Shown: positions 52,170 to 61,140, numbered from the stretch's first letter. The stretch: DNA of 64,000 bases from CAG-841 sp963656825 (GCA_963656825.1 CAVKJG010000002.1:1-64000); one strand, 5' to 3'. Notes: generated by a model not told the origin, from the sequence alone. Numbers and translations: made by a program.

Positions 52170-52865
52170 ATGAATTTCATATTGGTATCCTCAGCGCTTG
52201 AAAAAAGCATGGCAAGAAAGCTTGCGGATTTCGGTACGGTCGTGCCGCTTCCGCCGCTTCCGGCATTGCCTTTGCCCATCGCTTCGCACGCGGATACTCT
52301 TATCGCCTCGGTGGGCGGCGAATTCTTTGTTTACGCAAATTATCCCGAAAGCGACAGGCTTTTTGCCGCGCTCGGTCTTTCCTGCACCGTGATAAAGCAG
52401 CGCGCCGGAAACAGATATCCGCTCGACGCGGCGCTCAACTGCTTTACGGTTGCGGACAGGCTCGTCTGCCGCGAAAAAAGCGTCGCGCCCGAAATACTGG
52501 ATTTTGCGAAAAAACGCGGATATAAAACTCTCGACGTAAAGCAGGGCTACGCGCACTGCTCCTGCGCCGTCACGGGCGACGGAATACTTACCTCCGACCG
52601 CGGAATTTTCCGTGCCGCAGAAAAGGAGGGCATCGACGCCGCGCTTGTTTCTTCCGTCGGGATCGCGCTTCCCGGATACAAAAACGGCTTTATCGGCGGC
52701 GCATGCGGATGTATAGGCAGAGCCGTGATATTCTTCGGAGATCTGAGGCTTTTGCCCGACGGCGAAAAAGCCGAGGATTTTATAAAAAGCAAGGGCTGCA
52801 GTCCGTATTACCTTTCCGACAGGCCTCCCGTCGATTTCGGCGGAATGGTCACGGCGGAAATATAA
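52170..52865 (+). CDS. DUF6873 GME-fold (amidinotransferase-like) protein
   Basis: 231 residues from the ATG at 52170 (GGGAGG upstream). It resembles the DUF6873 family, thought to have the guanidino-modifying (pentein) fold. Residues suited to that fold are GYAHCSCAVTGDGILTSDRGIF and IGGACGCIGRAVIFFGDL. Its substrate is not known. It is the first of three closely spaced genes with two alpha/beta hydrolases and is probably co-transcribed with them. Confidence 0.75.
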   Translation: MNFILVSSALEKSMARKLADFGTVVPLPPLPALPLPIASHADTLIASVGGEFFVYANYPESDRLFAALGLSCTVIKQRAGNRYPLDAALNCFTVADRLVCREKSVAPEILDFAKKRGYKTLDVKQGYAHCSCAVTGDGILTSDRGIFRAAEKEGIDAALVSSVGIALPGYKNGFIGGACGCIGRAVIFFGDLRLLPDGEKAEDFIKSKGCSPYYLSDRPPVDFGGMVTAEI

Positions 52866-52877
52866 AGGAGATTACAT

Positions 52878-53678
52878 ATGATAATTGAAAAATTCGGTCT
52901 TTCAAAGACAAATCCGGCGGTGACGCTGACAGCGTACATCTCCGGCGAAACGGAAAACGCATCGCGTCCCGCCGTGCTTATCTGCCCCGGCGGCGGATAC
53001 AGGCTATGCGCCTTTCGCGAGGGCGAGCCGTATGCGCTCGAATTCTGCGCGCGCGGATATAACTGCTTTGTGCTCGAATATTCGGTTATGGGCGCAGCGC
53101 GTTTCCCCGCTCAGCTTATCGAAGCCTCGCTTGCAATGAAATTCATACGCGACAATGCCGGAAAATACGGCACGGACAAGGACAGAGTTTTTGTCATCGG
53201 TTCGTCTGCGGGCGGTCATCTTGCCGCGATGCTCGGAACAATGTGGTATAAGGATTTTATCTGCGACGCCGTGGATATGCCCTACGGCTACAATAAGCCC
53301 ACAGGTATGATTCTCTGCTATCCCGTTATCACATCGGACAGAAAATATGCCCACGAGGATTCGTTCCGCAAGCTTCTCGGAAGCGACAGGCTTTCGGATA
53401 ATTCCGCAAGGAAAAGCGTTTCGATAGAGCGCAACGTGACGAAAAAAACCGTTCCGGCGTTTGTCTGGCATACGAGAACCGACAGCGGCGTAAACGTTAT
53501 GAATTCCCTTTTGCTCGCCGACGCGCTCTCAAGCAAAAATATTCCCTACGAGCTTCACATCTATCCCGAAGGCGGACACGGAATGGGACTTTGTCAGAAA
53601 AATTTCGGCTCGGACAATGCGTACAATCACGATTGGATACGATGCGCCGAGCATTGGATGCGCTCGTTTGACAAATAA
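52878..53678 (+). CDS. Alpha/beta hydrolase (acetyl esterase-like), tandem copy 1
   Basis: 266 residues. The oxyanion-hole motif CPGGGYRLC, the nucleophile elbow IGSSAGGHLAAMLG, an aspartate region (FVWHTRTDSGVNV) and the histidine in PEGGHGMGL make a full catalytic triad. This is the BD-FAE/acetyl-xylan-esterase-like family. There is no signal peptide, so it acts on short acylated sugars inside the cell. It is followed by a close paralogue after 38 bases. Confidence 0.9.
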   Translation: MIIEKFGLSKTNPAVTLTAYISGETENASRPAVLICPGGGYRLCAFREGEPYALEFCARGYNCFVLEYSVMGAARFPAQLIEASLAMKFIRDNAGKYGTDKDRVFVIGSSAGGHLAAMLGTMWYKDFICDAVDMPYGYNKPTGMILCYPVITSDRKYAHEDSFRKLLGSDRLSDNSARKSVSIERNVTKKTVPAFVWHTRTDSGVNVMNSLLLADALSSKNIPYELHIYPEGGHGMGLCQKNFGSDNAYNHDWIRCAEHWMRSFDK

Positions 53679-53716
53679 AATTTACATTAAAAATTTATAA
53701 AGGCAGGAAAAAAATT

Positions 53717-54520
53717 ATGGAAACAGAAATCTTTCGTCTTTCCGAAACAAATCCAAGCGTCAGGATAACGGCTTATCTTGCGGGAACATATGACAGTATT
53801 CCGCACAACAAAAAACGTCCGGCAATACTTATTTTCCCCGGCGGCGGATATGCGTACTGCTCTCCGAGAGAAGCAGAGCCCATCGCGCACGAATTCATAG
53901 CGCACGGCTATAACGCGTTCGTTCTCGATTATTCGGTAAAGGGCGCAGCCGTATATCCCACCCAGCTTATCGAAGCCTCGCTTGCAATGAAATTTCTCCG
54001 CGATAATGCGGAAAAGCTCCGCATCGACCCCGAAAGAATATTTGTCATAGGCTTTTCGGCAGGCGGTCACCTTGCCGCAACGCTCGGAACAATGTGGCAC
54101 AGGGATTTTGTCTGTAACACAATAAATATGCCCTACGGCTATAACAAGCCGACGGGAATGATTCTCTGCTATCCCGTTATCACAAGCGGAAAATACGCAC
54201 ACAGAGGCTCGTTTGACTCGCTTCTCGGCGACGGCAAAAACGATAAAAAGCTTCTCCGCGAGGTGTCGCTCGAATACGCCGTAACGAAAAAGACCGTTCC
54301 GACGTTTATCTGGCACACCTGCACCGATCAGGCTGTTCCCGTGATAAATTCCGTCCTCTTTGCGGAGGCTCTCTCAAAGAAAAACGTTCCCTACGAGCTT
54401 CACATTTATCCCGAAGGCCGTCACGGAATGTCGCTTTGCCGCGAATATCTCGACGCCGAAAACGAATACGCAGGCGATTGGGTCCGCTGCGCGGAGCATT
54501 GGATGAAAAACACAAAATAA
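53717..54520 (+). CDS. Alpha/beta hydrolase (acetyl esterase-like), tandem copy 2
   Basis: 267 residues. FPGGGYAYC, IGFSAGGHLAATLG, FIWHTCTDQAVPV and PEGRHGMSL match copy 1 in order. The long block PYGYNKPTGMILCYPVITS is identical in both, showing a recent tandem duplication. The nucleophile elbow has changed from GSSAGG to GFSAGG, so substrate preference may have diverged. A bidirectional terminator follows. Confidence 0.9.
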   Translation: METEIFRLSETNPSVRITAYLAGTYDSIPHNKKRPAILIFPGGGYAYCSPREAEPIAHEFIAHGYNAFVLDYSVKGAAVYPTQLIEASLAMKFLRDNAEKLRIDPERIFVIGFSAGGHLAATLGTMWHRDFVCNTINMPYGYNKPTGMILCYPVITSGKYAHRGSFDSLLGDGKNDKKLLREVSLEYAVTKKTVPTFIWHTCTDQAVPVINSVLFAEALSKKNVPYELHIYPEGRHGMSLCREYLDAENEYAGDWVRCAEHWMKNTK

Positions 54521-54546
54521 AAAACAGGGCTCGCGCCCTGTTTTTT
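54521..54546. terminator. Bidirectional terminator between esterase 2 and a lipoprotein gene
   Basis: AAAACAGGGC (54521-54530), loop TCGC, GCCCTG (54535-54540), TTTTTT. Confidence 0.88.
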
Positions 54547-55006
54547 ATTTGAATACCGAATGGAAATTGTTTATTATCTTTTCGTCCGTGCCGGCGGGAA
54601 GTCCCGTCATTTCGTCCATGTCAAGCATTACGAAAAGCACGACGTCGCCCTCGCTTTCGCATATCACCGTATCGGCTGAGGTACATATGTTCCATACAAG
54701 GTCGCAGTTTTCACGGAGAGTGCTTTTGAATTCTTCAACCCCGACGCTTCCGTCAAGTCTGAAAACATAAGCTATAAACGGCAGAGCGTTTATTTTCGGA
54801 GCGGCAAACGCGCCGCTTGCTATGCCGTCTATCCGGCTCGTTCTGAAGCCCGCCATATTGTTTCCGTCGGCAGAGCCGTAATAAAGGTCCATTCCCGTTG
54901 TTCCGGATACGGTCTTTTTCAGTATTCCCTTTGCGGATGTAGCTCCTCCGCACGAAACGAGAAATATGCTTGCAAAAACAAGCACTGCCGCAATGATTTT
55001 TTTCAT
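54545..55006 (-). CDS. Hypothetical lipoprotein
   Basis: 153 residues. MKKIIAAVLVFASIFLVSC is a lipoprotein signal ending in LVSC (Cys19). The mature domain resembles the 14740-15192 lipoprotein in layout (an LDGSVGVEEFKSTLRENC region, then CESEGDVVLFVMLD), so it may belong to the same DUF4358-like group, but this is not certain. The start overlaps the yitT stop by four bases. Confidence 0.65.
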   Translation of the reverse strand: MKKIIAAVLVFASIFLVSCGGATSAKGILKKTVSGTTGMDLYYGSADGNNMAGFRTSRIDGIASGAFAAPKINALPFIAYVFRLDGSVGVEEFKSTLRENCDLVWNICTSADTVICESEGDVVLFVMLDMDEMTGLPAGTDEKIINNFHSVFK

Positions 55007-55926
55007 TTTTCTTTACCTCTCTTTTTTATTTCTTTCGGCTTGAAGGTGCTGTCGCTTATGTCCTCCTTGAAGCCCTCGCCTATCGTTTCGGTCGCGTCGC
55101 CGAGAACTATAAACGCGCGCGAATCAATTGATTTAGCTATTGATTTAAGTAAAAATATTTCGTTTTTCTTTACCACGCAGAACACTATTTTTTTCTTTTC
55201 TCCGGTGTACCAGCCCTCGCCGTCTATAAGCGTGACGCCTCTGCCCGCTTTTTCGGATATGGCGGAGGCTATCTCGTCATACTTCGATGAGAATATAAAC
55301 GCCATTTTGGATTTTTCAAATCCGCCTGTGACCATTTCTATCGCAAGCGACGAAACAAGCACCGAAACAAGCGAATAAAATACCGAAAGGAAATTTTTCA
55401 TAACTATCGCCGCGCCGATTATGACAATTGCGTCAACTATGGCGATAAGCTTTGCCGTGGATATGTTTTTTGCTTTCAGCTTTATTAGCAGCGCAATAAA
55501 ATCGGAGCCGCCTGTCGTAAAGCCCCTGTAAAGCATGATTCCTATCGCCGCGCCGAGCGTAAGTCCGCCGAATATCGCGCACAGGAAAGCGTTTTCCTTC
55601 GGCTGCGGAAAAGCCGCCGGCAAAAACTTTATAAAATCTATGGCAAGCGATGTCACCGTTATTCCTATAAAGCTTTTTATTCCCGAGCCGTAGCCGTAAA
55701 AAACACAGAAAAGCAGCGCCAGCGGAACGTTTATTGCAATTATCATAAGACCTGTCGGCAGTCCGAACAGAACGTTCAGCACTTCGGCTGCGCCTCCCGC
55801 GCCGCCCACGAATATTTCTCCCGGCAGAAAGAACATATTGTAAGCCACGGCAAAAAGAAGACCGCTTATCACAAGCGCGCCCGCGTCAAGAGCAAGCCCC
55901 TGCAGTTTTTTGCTTTTTCCGTCCAT
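55003..55926 (-). CDS. YitT-family membrane protein (DUF2179)
   Basis: 307 residues from the ATG at 55926 (GGGAGGAA upstream). Five to six helices include FFLPGEIFVGGAGGAAEVLNVLFGLPTG, the hallmark loop of YitT, followed by a soluble C-terminal DUF2179 domain (GVTLIDGEGWYTGEKKKIVFCVVKKNEI). The family is often linked to spore or ion physiology but its substrate is unsettled. It is divergent from a SpoVB-like flippase. Confidence 0.93.
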   Translation of the reverse strand: MDGKSKKLQGLALDAGALVISGLLFAVAYNMFFLPGEIFVGGAGGAAEVLNVLFGLPTGLMIIAINVPLALLFCVFYGYGSGIKSFIGITVTSLAIDFIKFLPAAFPQPKENAFLCAIFGGLTLGAAIGIMLYRGFTTGGSDFIALLIKLKAKNISTAKLIAIVDAIVIIGAAIVMKNFLSVFYSLVSVLVSSLAIEMVTGGFEKSKMAFIFSSKYDEIASAISEKAGRGVTLIDGEGWYTGEKKKIVFCVVKKNEIFLLKSIAKSIDSRAFIVLGDATETIGEGFKEDISDSTFKPKEIKKRGKEK

Positions 55927-56022
55927 ACGTTTCCTCCCGTAAGTATTTTTTCTTCTTTCACCGAATAGATTATATTGTCCGCAGATTATTATACACAATA
56001 TTCGGGAGAAAAACAACACTTT

Positions 56023-57570
56023 ATGTCCAGATTAAGCAAATTCGTAAAAAGCGCACTGCTTTTAGGCGCGGTTTCTGTATTTATGAGAACGGTAAGCGTT
56101 GTGTTCAACGCTTACGTTGCCTCACGCATAGGAGCGGACGGAATGGGACTGTTCTCGCTTATAATGAGCGTTTACGTTTTCGCCGTAACGCTTGCAGGTT
56201 CGGGAATAAATCTTGCCGTAACACGCCTTGTAACCGAATCCATTGCAAAAAACTGCGACAGCGGAATAACCGACGCGGTTAAAAAGTGCGTGCTTTATGC
56301 GCTGTGCTTCGGCGGAGGAGCGGCGATTCTTCTCTTTGCTTTTTCAAAAATGCTCGCCGGAAAAGCCGTAGGCGAGGAAAGCGTCGCCATGTGCTTTCGC
56401 GCGCTTGCGGCGGCGCTGCCGTTCATAGCCGTATCGAACGTTTTTTCGGGATATTTTTATGCCGTGAGAAGAGCGGCAAAGAGCGCCCTTTCGGGAGTTT
56501 TCGAGCAGTTTGTAAAAATAGCCGCAACGGTGCTTTTTCTGAAAAAGCTCTGCCCGCTCGGGACGGAATACGCCTGTCTTGCGCTCGTTCTCGGAACGAG
56601 CATTTCGGAGGGACTTTCGTTTACTTATCTGCTTGCTTTTTATATTGCGGACAGAAAAAAGCATCTACGCCCGTCCGCGCCCGAATGTGTTCCGCGCGAC
56701 ACCGCCCGAAAAATGATATCCATCGCCCTGCCGATAATGCTTTCCTCGTGTCTGCGCTCGGGACTTGTCGCCGTTGAGCATATGCTCATTCCGAGAGGGC
56801 TTGAAAGCTACGGCGCAGACAGAGCCGCCTCGCTTTCGGCATACGGAACGGTTTCCGGAATGGCGATGCCCGTCCTGCTTTTTCCGTCGGCTTTGTGCGC
56901 CGTGTTTTCCTCGCTTATAATTCCGGAGCTTTCGGAGCTTTCCGCCCGCTCGGGAAAGATAAAAAACGATACCGAGATATGCTATATGGTTCGTCGCGCG
57001 TGCGGAGCGGCGCTCATCTTCGGAATAGGCGCGGCCGGAATATTCGTCTGCTTTTCACAGCCGCTCGGTCAGCTTGTTTATAAAAGCAACGACGCCGCAA
57101 AATATATAGAACTTCTTGCTCCGCTCGTGCCGCTGATGTATTTCGATATGATCGCGGACGGTATGCTTAAAGGGCTCGGTCAGCAGCTTTACTGCATGCG
57201 CGTAAATATTCTTGACGCCGCCGTAAGCATACTTTTAATATCCGTTCTCCTGCCGAAATACGGCATAACGGGATATATCGCCTGCATTTATATAACCGAA
57301 ACCATGAACGTCGCCCTTTCCGCTGGCAGACTTTTTTACATAACGGGCGCAAAGCTCCCCGTTTTCAAAAGAATATTTATGCCGATTTTCTGCATGGCGG
57401 GCGCATGCTCGGTATCGACGCTGCTTTTGCTTTCCGCAAAAGCCTCCGCAAAGACAGCCGCCTTCGGAATGATACTCTCCGTCGCGCTTTATATGTTTTT
57501 TCTGCTTGCCACGTCAACCCTTTCCGGCGAGGACGCCGCATGGATAAAAAAGCTTACCCGTATGCGATAA
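56023..57570 (+). CDS. SpoVB-like oligosaccharide/lipid flippase (MATE/MOP superfamily)
   Basis: 515 residues from the ATG at 56023. About fourteen membrane helices. The N-terminal segment LGAVSVFMRTVSVVFNAYVASRIGADGMGLFSLI is typical of SpoVB/MurJ-like exporters. SpoVB proteins of this family take part in spore cortex peptidoglycan assembly. Whether this copy serves spores or vegetative wall cannot be told. The ribosome-binding site (GGGAG) is 14 bases upstream of the ATG, longer than usual. Confidence 0.88.
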   Translation: MSRLSKFVKSALLLGAVSVFMRTVSVVFNAYVASRIGADGMGLFSLIMSVYVFAVTLAGSGINLAVTRLVTESIAKNCDSGITDAVKKCVLYALCFGGGAAILLFAFSKMLAGKAVGEESVAMCFRALAAALPFIAVSNVFSGYFYAVRRAAKSALSGVFEQFVKIAATVLFLKKLCPLGTEYACLALVLGTSISEGLSFTYLLAFYIADRKKHLRPSAPECVPRDTARKMISIALPIMLSSCLRSGLVAVEHMLIPRGLESYGADRAASLSAYGTVSGMAMPVLLFPSALCAVFSSLIIPELSELSARSGKIKNDTEICYMVRRACGAALIFGIGAAGIFVCFSQPLGQLVYKSNDAAKYIELLAPLVPLMYFDMIADGMLKGLGQQLYCMRVNILDAAVSILLISVLLPKYGITGYIACIYITETMNVALSAGRLFYITGAKLPVFKRIFMPIFCMAGACSVSTLLLLSAKASAKTAAFGMILSVALYMFFLLATSTLSGEDAAWIKKLTRMR

Positions 57571-57643
57571 ATTCACAAAATAATATTGATTTGCTTTTGT
57601 GTTTTGTGGTAAGATAATATTTACTACCACAGCGGAGGCATAT

Positions 57644-58096
57644 ATGAACAAAACAGATAAAATATTCGGCGTGATTTCAAAAATAATAAGCAGAACGGGA
57701 ACTTATTTTATGTTTCTTTTTCTGTTCGTATCGTTTGTCGCAAAGCTGATAATTCCCGATCAGACGATATCCTACAACCTCTCGCTTTTCGCTTATGTGC
57801 TGCTTTTTTCGTTTATAATGTCGCTTACGGATTTCATTCTGTCCTTTAAGCAGCTCGGAATTTTCTTTGCGCGCGTGACCGTGCATTATGTGATTTCCCT
57901 TACGGATTTTATCGTTGTGCTTTGTCTTCTTTCAAAAATAGCCTCCGGCGGAAAGCAGGTGCTTGCGCTTTCGCTTTTCTTTACGATTGTGTACGCTGTC
58001 GTTATGACGGTTTATTGCATATGCCGTTCGGCAAGGATCAGACGCGAAAACAAAAACAAGGAATACAAAAACGAATTCACGCCCGACAATACCTGA
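57644..58096 (+). CDS. Small polytopic membrane protein
   Basis: 150 residues from the ATG at 57644 (GGAGG upstream). Four hydrophobic helices (YFMFLFLFVSFVAKLII, LFAYVLLFSFIMSL, HYVISLTDFIVVLCLL, LALSLFFTIVYAVVMTVYC) and a charged tail. The layout is like DUF3021-type proteins, but no diagnostic motif is visible. It follows the SpoVB-like gene by 73 bases. Confidence 0.7.
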   Translation: MNKTDKIFGVISKIISRTGTYFMFLFLFVSFVAKLIIPDQTISYNLSLFAYVLLFSFIMSLTDFILSFKQLGIFFARVTVHYVISLTDFIVVLCLLSKIASGGKQVLALSLFFTIVYAVVMTVYCICRSARIRRENKNKEYKNEFTPDNT

Positions 58097-58114
58097 CGGT
58101 ATCAAAGGACGTAT

Positions 58115-59074
58115 TCAATCCGGCAGGGAGAAATCCTCTGTCGGATTTTTTGCTTTATATTCGCCGTTCTCGCCCTTGCAGACACAGCTTCTGTATTCCG
58201 AAAGAAATTGCGTTATCGCATACATATCTATCCATATCTGATTTACGCCGTCCTTCTGGCTCGGATCGAATATAAGCTGCATTCCGATATGCAGATGCGG
58301 AACATTTATATTGTTTACGTTCTTTTTCGTGCTGTAACCCGTCATACCGAGATAGCCTATCACCTGTCCGGCATATACGGTATCGCCCTCTTTTATGTCG
58401 CCGCAATACGGATGATCCTTGCGCAGATGAGCATAGTAATAATACCGCAGTCCGTCAAAGGAACGTATGCCTATCCGCCACCCGCCGTACATATTCCAGC
58501 CTATCGCCTCCACATAGCCGGCTTCGATTGCCGTTATCGGCGTACCGACGCTGCCGAGCATATCGTGCCCCAGATGCCTGCGTCTGTAGCCGTATGAGCG
58601 CGACGCGCCGAAATCGTCGTAATCGTCGTAATAATATCCGCCCGCAATCGGAGAAAAAGCTTTTATTCCGTATTTTTTTATAAGATTGCCGCTCCCGTCG
58701 CGGACATAATATTCGCCGAGCCACCCCGAAAGCACAGCTCCGTATGCCTGCCTGTAATAAGAATAATATTTTTCACCGTCAAAAGCGGCGGGATTTTCCG
58801 AAAGCTTTTCAAACGCTTCGCAAAGATCGCTTTTTTTATACCGTGAAAAATCGCCCCCGTATTTTGCGCCCAGATGAGCAAGAGCCTCCGTCCACCCGAC
58901 GTGACCGTCCTTTCCCCAGCCGCCGATATCAAGCGCCGCCGCGTCCGAAAGCGCCTGCTCCGTCACCCTGAAATCCACCCATTTTATATAGCTTTTATTT
59001 TCTGCCCCGATATAACCCGTAAACATACAGACTGCGACGGTAAACGTCACCGCCGCCCTGAATATTTTTCTCAC
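58115..59074 (-). CDS. M23-family zinc metallopeptidase
   Basis: 319 residues. A signal peptide or anchor covers 1-24. The N-terminal half is a helical domain (WTEALAHLGAKYGGDF). The LytM/M23 domain has HLGHD (His167, Asp171) and VPHLHIGMQ (His260, His262), the zinc site. It would cut peptidoglycan crossbridges outside the cell; it may act in sporulation or wall turnover. It is convergent with the 57644 gene with an 18-base gap. Confidence 0.92.
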   Translation of the reverse strand: MRKIFRAAVTFTVAVCMFTGYIGAENKSYIKWVDFRVTEQALSDAAALDIGGWGKDGHVGWTEALAHLGAKYGGDFSRYKKSDLCEAFEKLSENPAAFDGEKYYSYYRQAYGAVLSGWLGEYYVRDGSGNLIKKYGIKAFSPIAGGYYYDDYDDFGASRSYGYRRRHLGHDMLGSVGTPITAIEAGYVEAIGWNMYGGWRIGIRSFDGLRYYYYAHLRKDHPYCGDIKEGDTVYAGQVIGYLGMTGYSTKKNVNNINVPHLHIGMQLIFDPSQKDGVNQIWIDMYAITQFLSEYRSCVCKGENGEYKAKNPTEDFSLPD

Positions 59075-59203
59075 AATATTTTCTCCGTGCGATTTTTTAT
59101 TTATTTTTCCTCTTAATCCGTCGCATATACGCGCGGCAACCGCTTTCGGAAAACATTTTCAATCAAAGTTTTTTCTCTTTGCCGACATTTTGAAAAAAAT
59201 ATA

Positions 59204-59232
59204 TTGACAAATCGGCTTTTGTGTGATAATAT
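59204..59232 (+). promoter_or_regulatory. Promoter for tRNA-Lys
   Basis: TTGACA (59204-59209), 17 bp, TAATAT (59227-59232) preceded by TGTGA. Confidence 0.82.
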
Positions 59233-59252
59233 GTTTAGGCATGAAAAAATCC

Positions 59253-59328
59253 GCCCCATTAGCTCAGTAGGTAGAGCACATGACTTTTAATCATGGTGTC
59301 CGGAGTTCGACTCTCCGATGGAGCACCA
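59253..59328 (+). tRNA. tRNA-Lys (anticodon TTT), encoded CCA
   Basis: 76 nt. The anticodon stem-loop is CATGA-CTTTTAA-TCATG, the T-arm has GTTCGAC with GGAGT..ACTCC-like pairing, and the 3' end is encoded CCA. The acceptor strands GCCCCAT and ATGGAGC pair except at position 3-70, a C-A mismatch. An integrase gene lies downstream, so the 3' half has probably been supplied by the mobile element. Confidence 0.95.
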
Positions 59329-59356
59329 AAAAACCGCCTGTACGGCGGTTTTTTTC
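59329..59356 (+). terminator. Terminator of tRNA-Lys
   Basis: AAACCGCC (59331-59338) with GGCGGTTT (59344-59351) and seven Ts. Confidence 0.85.
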
Positions 59357-59387
59357 TTTTCAGTTGGCATTTTTACAGCGCAGAAAA

Positions 59388-59401
59388 AATCATGGTGTCC
59401 G
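59388..59401. repeat. 14-bp direct repeat of the tRNA-Lys anticodon arm (possible att core)
   Basis: AATCATGGTGTCCG occurs at 59289-59302 inside tRNA-Lys and again at 59388-59401, where it contains the integrase stop codon. It may be an attachment-site core. Confidence 0.6.
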
Positions 59402-60280
59402 CTTTTTGCCTATCGGATTATCGAGCGGACTGTATTCATCGAAGTTACGGAGAACATAAGCCGGAGCAAAATGCACATAATGCTCGACCATCTGCAAAGA
59501 CGTATGCCCCAGAATAGTCTTCAGCGTGAGCATATCGCCGGAATTGACGAGATAGCCGGTAGCAAACGTATGCCGGAGCAAATGCGCGTGCAGACGGTCA
59601 ATGCCGGTGCGCTTCTTAAGCTTGCGGAAAAGATCCTTGAGCGTATCGACGGTGACGGCAGAGCCGTCAACCTTGAGGAACACCTGCGGCAGATCTGACT
59701 GCGGTCTGATCTGCAGATAAGCCTGCAGCCGTTCGGCTGCCAGAGCGCCGATAGGAACATAGCGCTGCTTGTTACCCTTGCCGGTTACAAGCGCATAGCC
59801 TTCGGGAATATGCAGACAGCAGATCCGGAGCGTTATCACTTCTTCTCTGCGGAGTCCGCTGCCGAGCATAAGCGATAGCATAGCGGCATTGCGCTTGCCT
59901 TCGTAAGTGTCCGGAAGCGCGGCAAACAGCTTTTCAATCTCTGCCGGAGTGAGAACGTCCTTGACGGTCGCTCTCGCTTTCGGCAGTCTGAGCTGTACCG
60001 GAATACATTCCTTAACGTAGCCGTTATTATAAAGCCAATTCAGAAAGGCGCGGAGTGCGCGGACATGATCCTGCACGGTCACGCTGTTCTTGCTTTCGTC
60101 CTCAGTCAGAGCGAGGACATATTCACGGCAGAGCCGAAGCGTTATCTTCTCGCACTCTATATCGCCGACAAAAGCTATAAAGCCGTCTATCGACTGCCGG
60201 TAGTAAGTGATAGTATGCGGCGAAGATCCTCGGCACTTGTGGTCGAGGATATAATCTTCAAAAGCATTTTTTACCGTCAT
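59390..60280 (-). CDS. Tyrosine recombinase (phage-type integrase)
   Basis: 296 residues. A SAM-like N-terminal domain covers about 1-90. The catalytic residues are Arg144 (SGLRREE), Lys168 (TGKGNK), His233 and Arg236 (HLLRHTFA), His259 (LGHTS) and Tyr268 (EHYVHF), so it is complete. It would insert the element into tRNA-Lys. Its start overlaps the Rep stop by four bases. Its last codons coincide with a 14-bp copy of tRNA-Lys sequence. Confidence 0.95.
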   Translation of the reverse strand: MTVKNAFEDYILDHKCRGSSPHTITYYRQSIDGFIAFVGDIECEKITLRLCREYVLALTEDESKNSVTVQDHVRALRAFLNWLYNNGYVKECIPVQLRLPKARATVKDVLTPAEIEKLFAALPDTYEGKRNAAMLSLMLGSGLRREEVITLRICCLHIPEGYALVTGKGNKQRYVPIGALAAERLQAYLQIRPQSDLPQVFLKVDGSAVTVDTLKDLFRKLKKRTGIDRLHAHLLRHTFATGYLVNSGDMLTLKTILGHTSLQMVEHYVHFAPAYVLRNFDEYSPLDNPIGKKRTP

Positions 60281-61140
60281 TTGCCTACCTCTGCAACTGC
60301 ATATCGCCGGAACATAAGATCCTGCTTAAGATCAGAAACATTGCCATTGTAATCTGTCAGATCGAACACCTGCAGAGCTTCGTCGAGTGAACGATATTTC
60401 TTGACGGCGAGAAAGTCGTTTTCATAGTCCGGAAAAAATGCGTCTCTTATGCGTTCCTCGCGGATAATGAATTCTGCACGCTTCAAGCCTTTTGAGCAGT
60501 AATATAAATGCGCTCCGAGCTCTTTTATACTCTTTGCAAGATTTTTGCTTATGTATTTCATAACGTAATTTGACGCGGCTTCTTTGCTTCTTACAGGCTC
60601 GAGGATCGTATAACCGAACTTGTCCGCAAACTGTATCCAATTGAACACTTCTTGTCCCTCTCTGAGCTTATCGACTATGTACTTTGGCAATTTGTTCGGA
60701 AACTGAATTCTGAACGCTTCATATTCTCTGTCCGAAAGTCCTTTGATAAAGCCGTGCATGTGCCAGGCTCCGTCCTGATGCTGTTCCGGTACTAACATGT
60801 ACTTGATCTGCAGACTGTGATTGTAATTGTAATCCTTTATGAACTTTGCGAGATCTTTTCTGAACGTATCAAGGTTGTATCTGTCGTACTTCTTCGGTGA
60901 GAGCGTGAGCGTTACGAAGAACTGCCAGTCGTTACACATTGCAAGCTCGAAGATTGTGCTTCTTGCCCTTGAAATGTTGTTTTCAAGCTTTTCGTCGTTT
61001 ACGTTTTCCTCTTGTTTTTCCCTGTCTGGAAACTCAAAAACCTTGTCTGTTTTGTAGACAACGAGACGGTAATATCCGTCCGTGTATTTCTTGATTTCTG
61101 CGAAATTACTGTAAAAGTGCCGATTATCCTTGCGGTACAT
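60277..61140 (-). CDS. HUH-endonuclease replication initiator (inovirus-type Rep)
   Basis: 287 residues. Motif 1 is FFVTLTLSP, motif 2 is WHMHGFI with the HUH histidines His127 and His129, and motif 3 is SNYVMKYISKN with Tyr192, Tyr196 and Lys199. It would nick the double-strand origin to start rolling-circle replication. The intergenic region just upstream (61141-61262) is highly palindromic and is the natural candidate for the origin. It is followed by the integrase with an ATGA overlap. Confidence 0.9.
   Translation of the reverse strand: MYRKDNRHFYSNFAEIKKYTDGYYRLVVYKTDKVFEFPDREKQEENVNDEKLENNISRARSTIFELAMCNDWQFFVTLTLSPKKYDRYNLDTFRKDLAKFIKDYNYNHSLQIKYMLVPEQHQDGAWHMHGFIKGLSDREYEAFRIQFPNKLPKYIVDKLREGQEVFNWIQFADKFGYTILEPVRSKEAASNYVMKYISKNLAKSIKELGAHLYYCSKGLKRAEFIIREERIRDAFFPDYENDFLAVKKYRSLDEALQVFDLTDYNGNVSDLKQDLMFRRYAVAEVGK

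Noticed and set aside
59388..59401. Second partial tRNA gene near 59390
   Set aside because: Only 14 bases of the anticodon arm are repeated; no acceptor or T-arm follows, and the segment is the end of the integrase gene.
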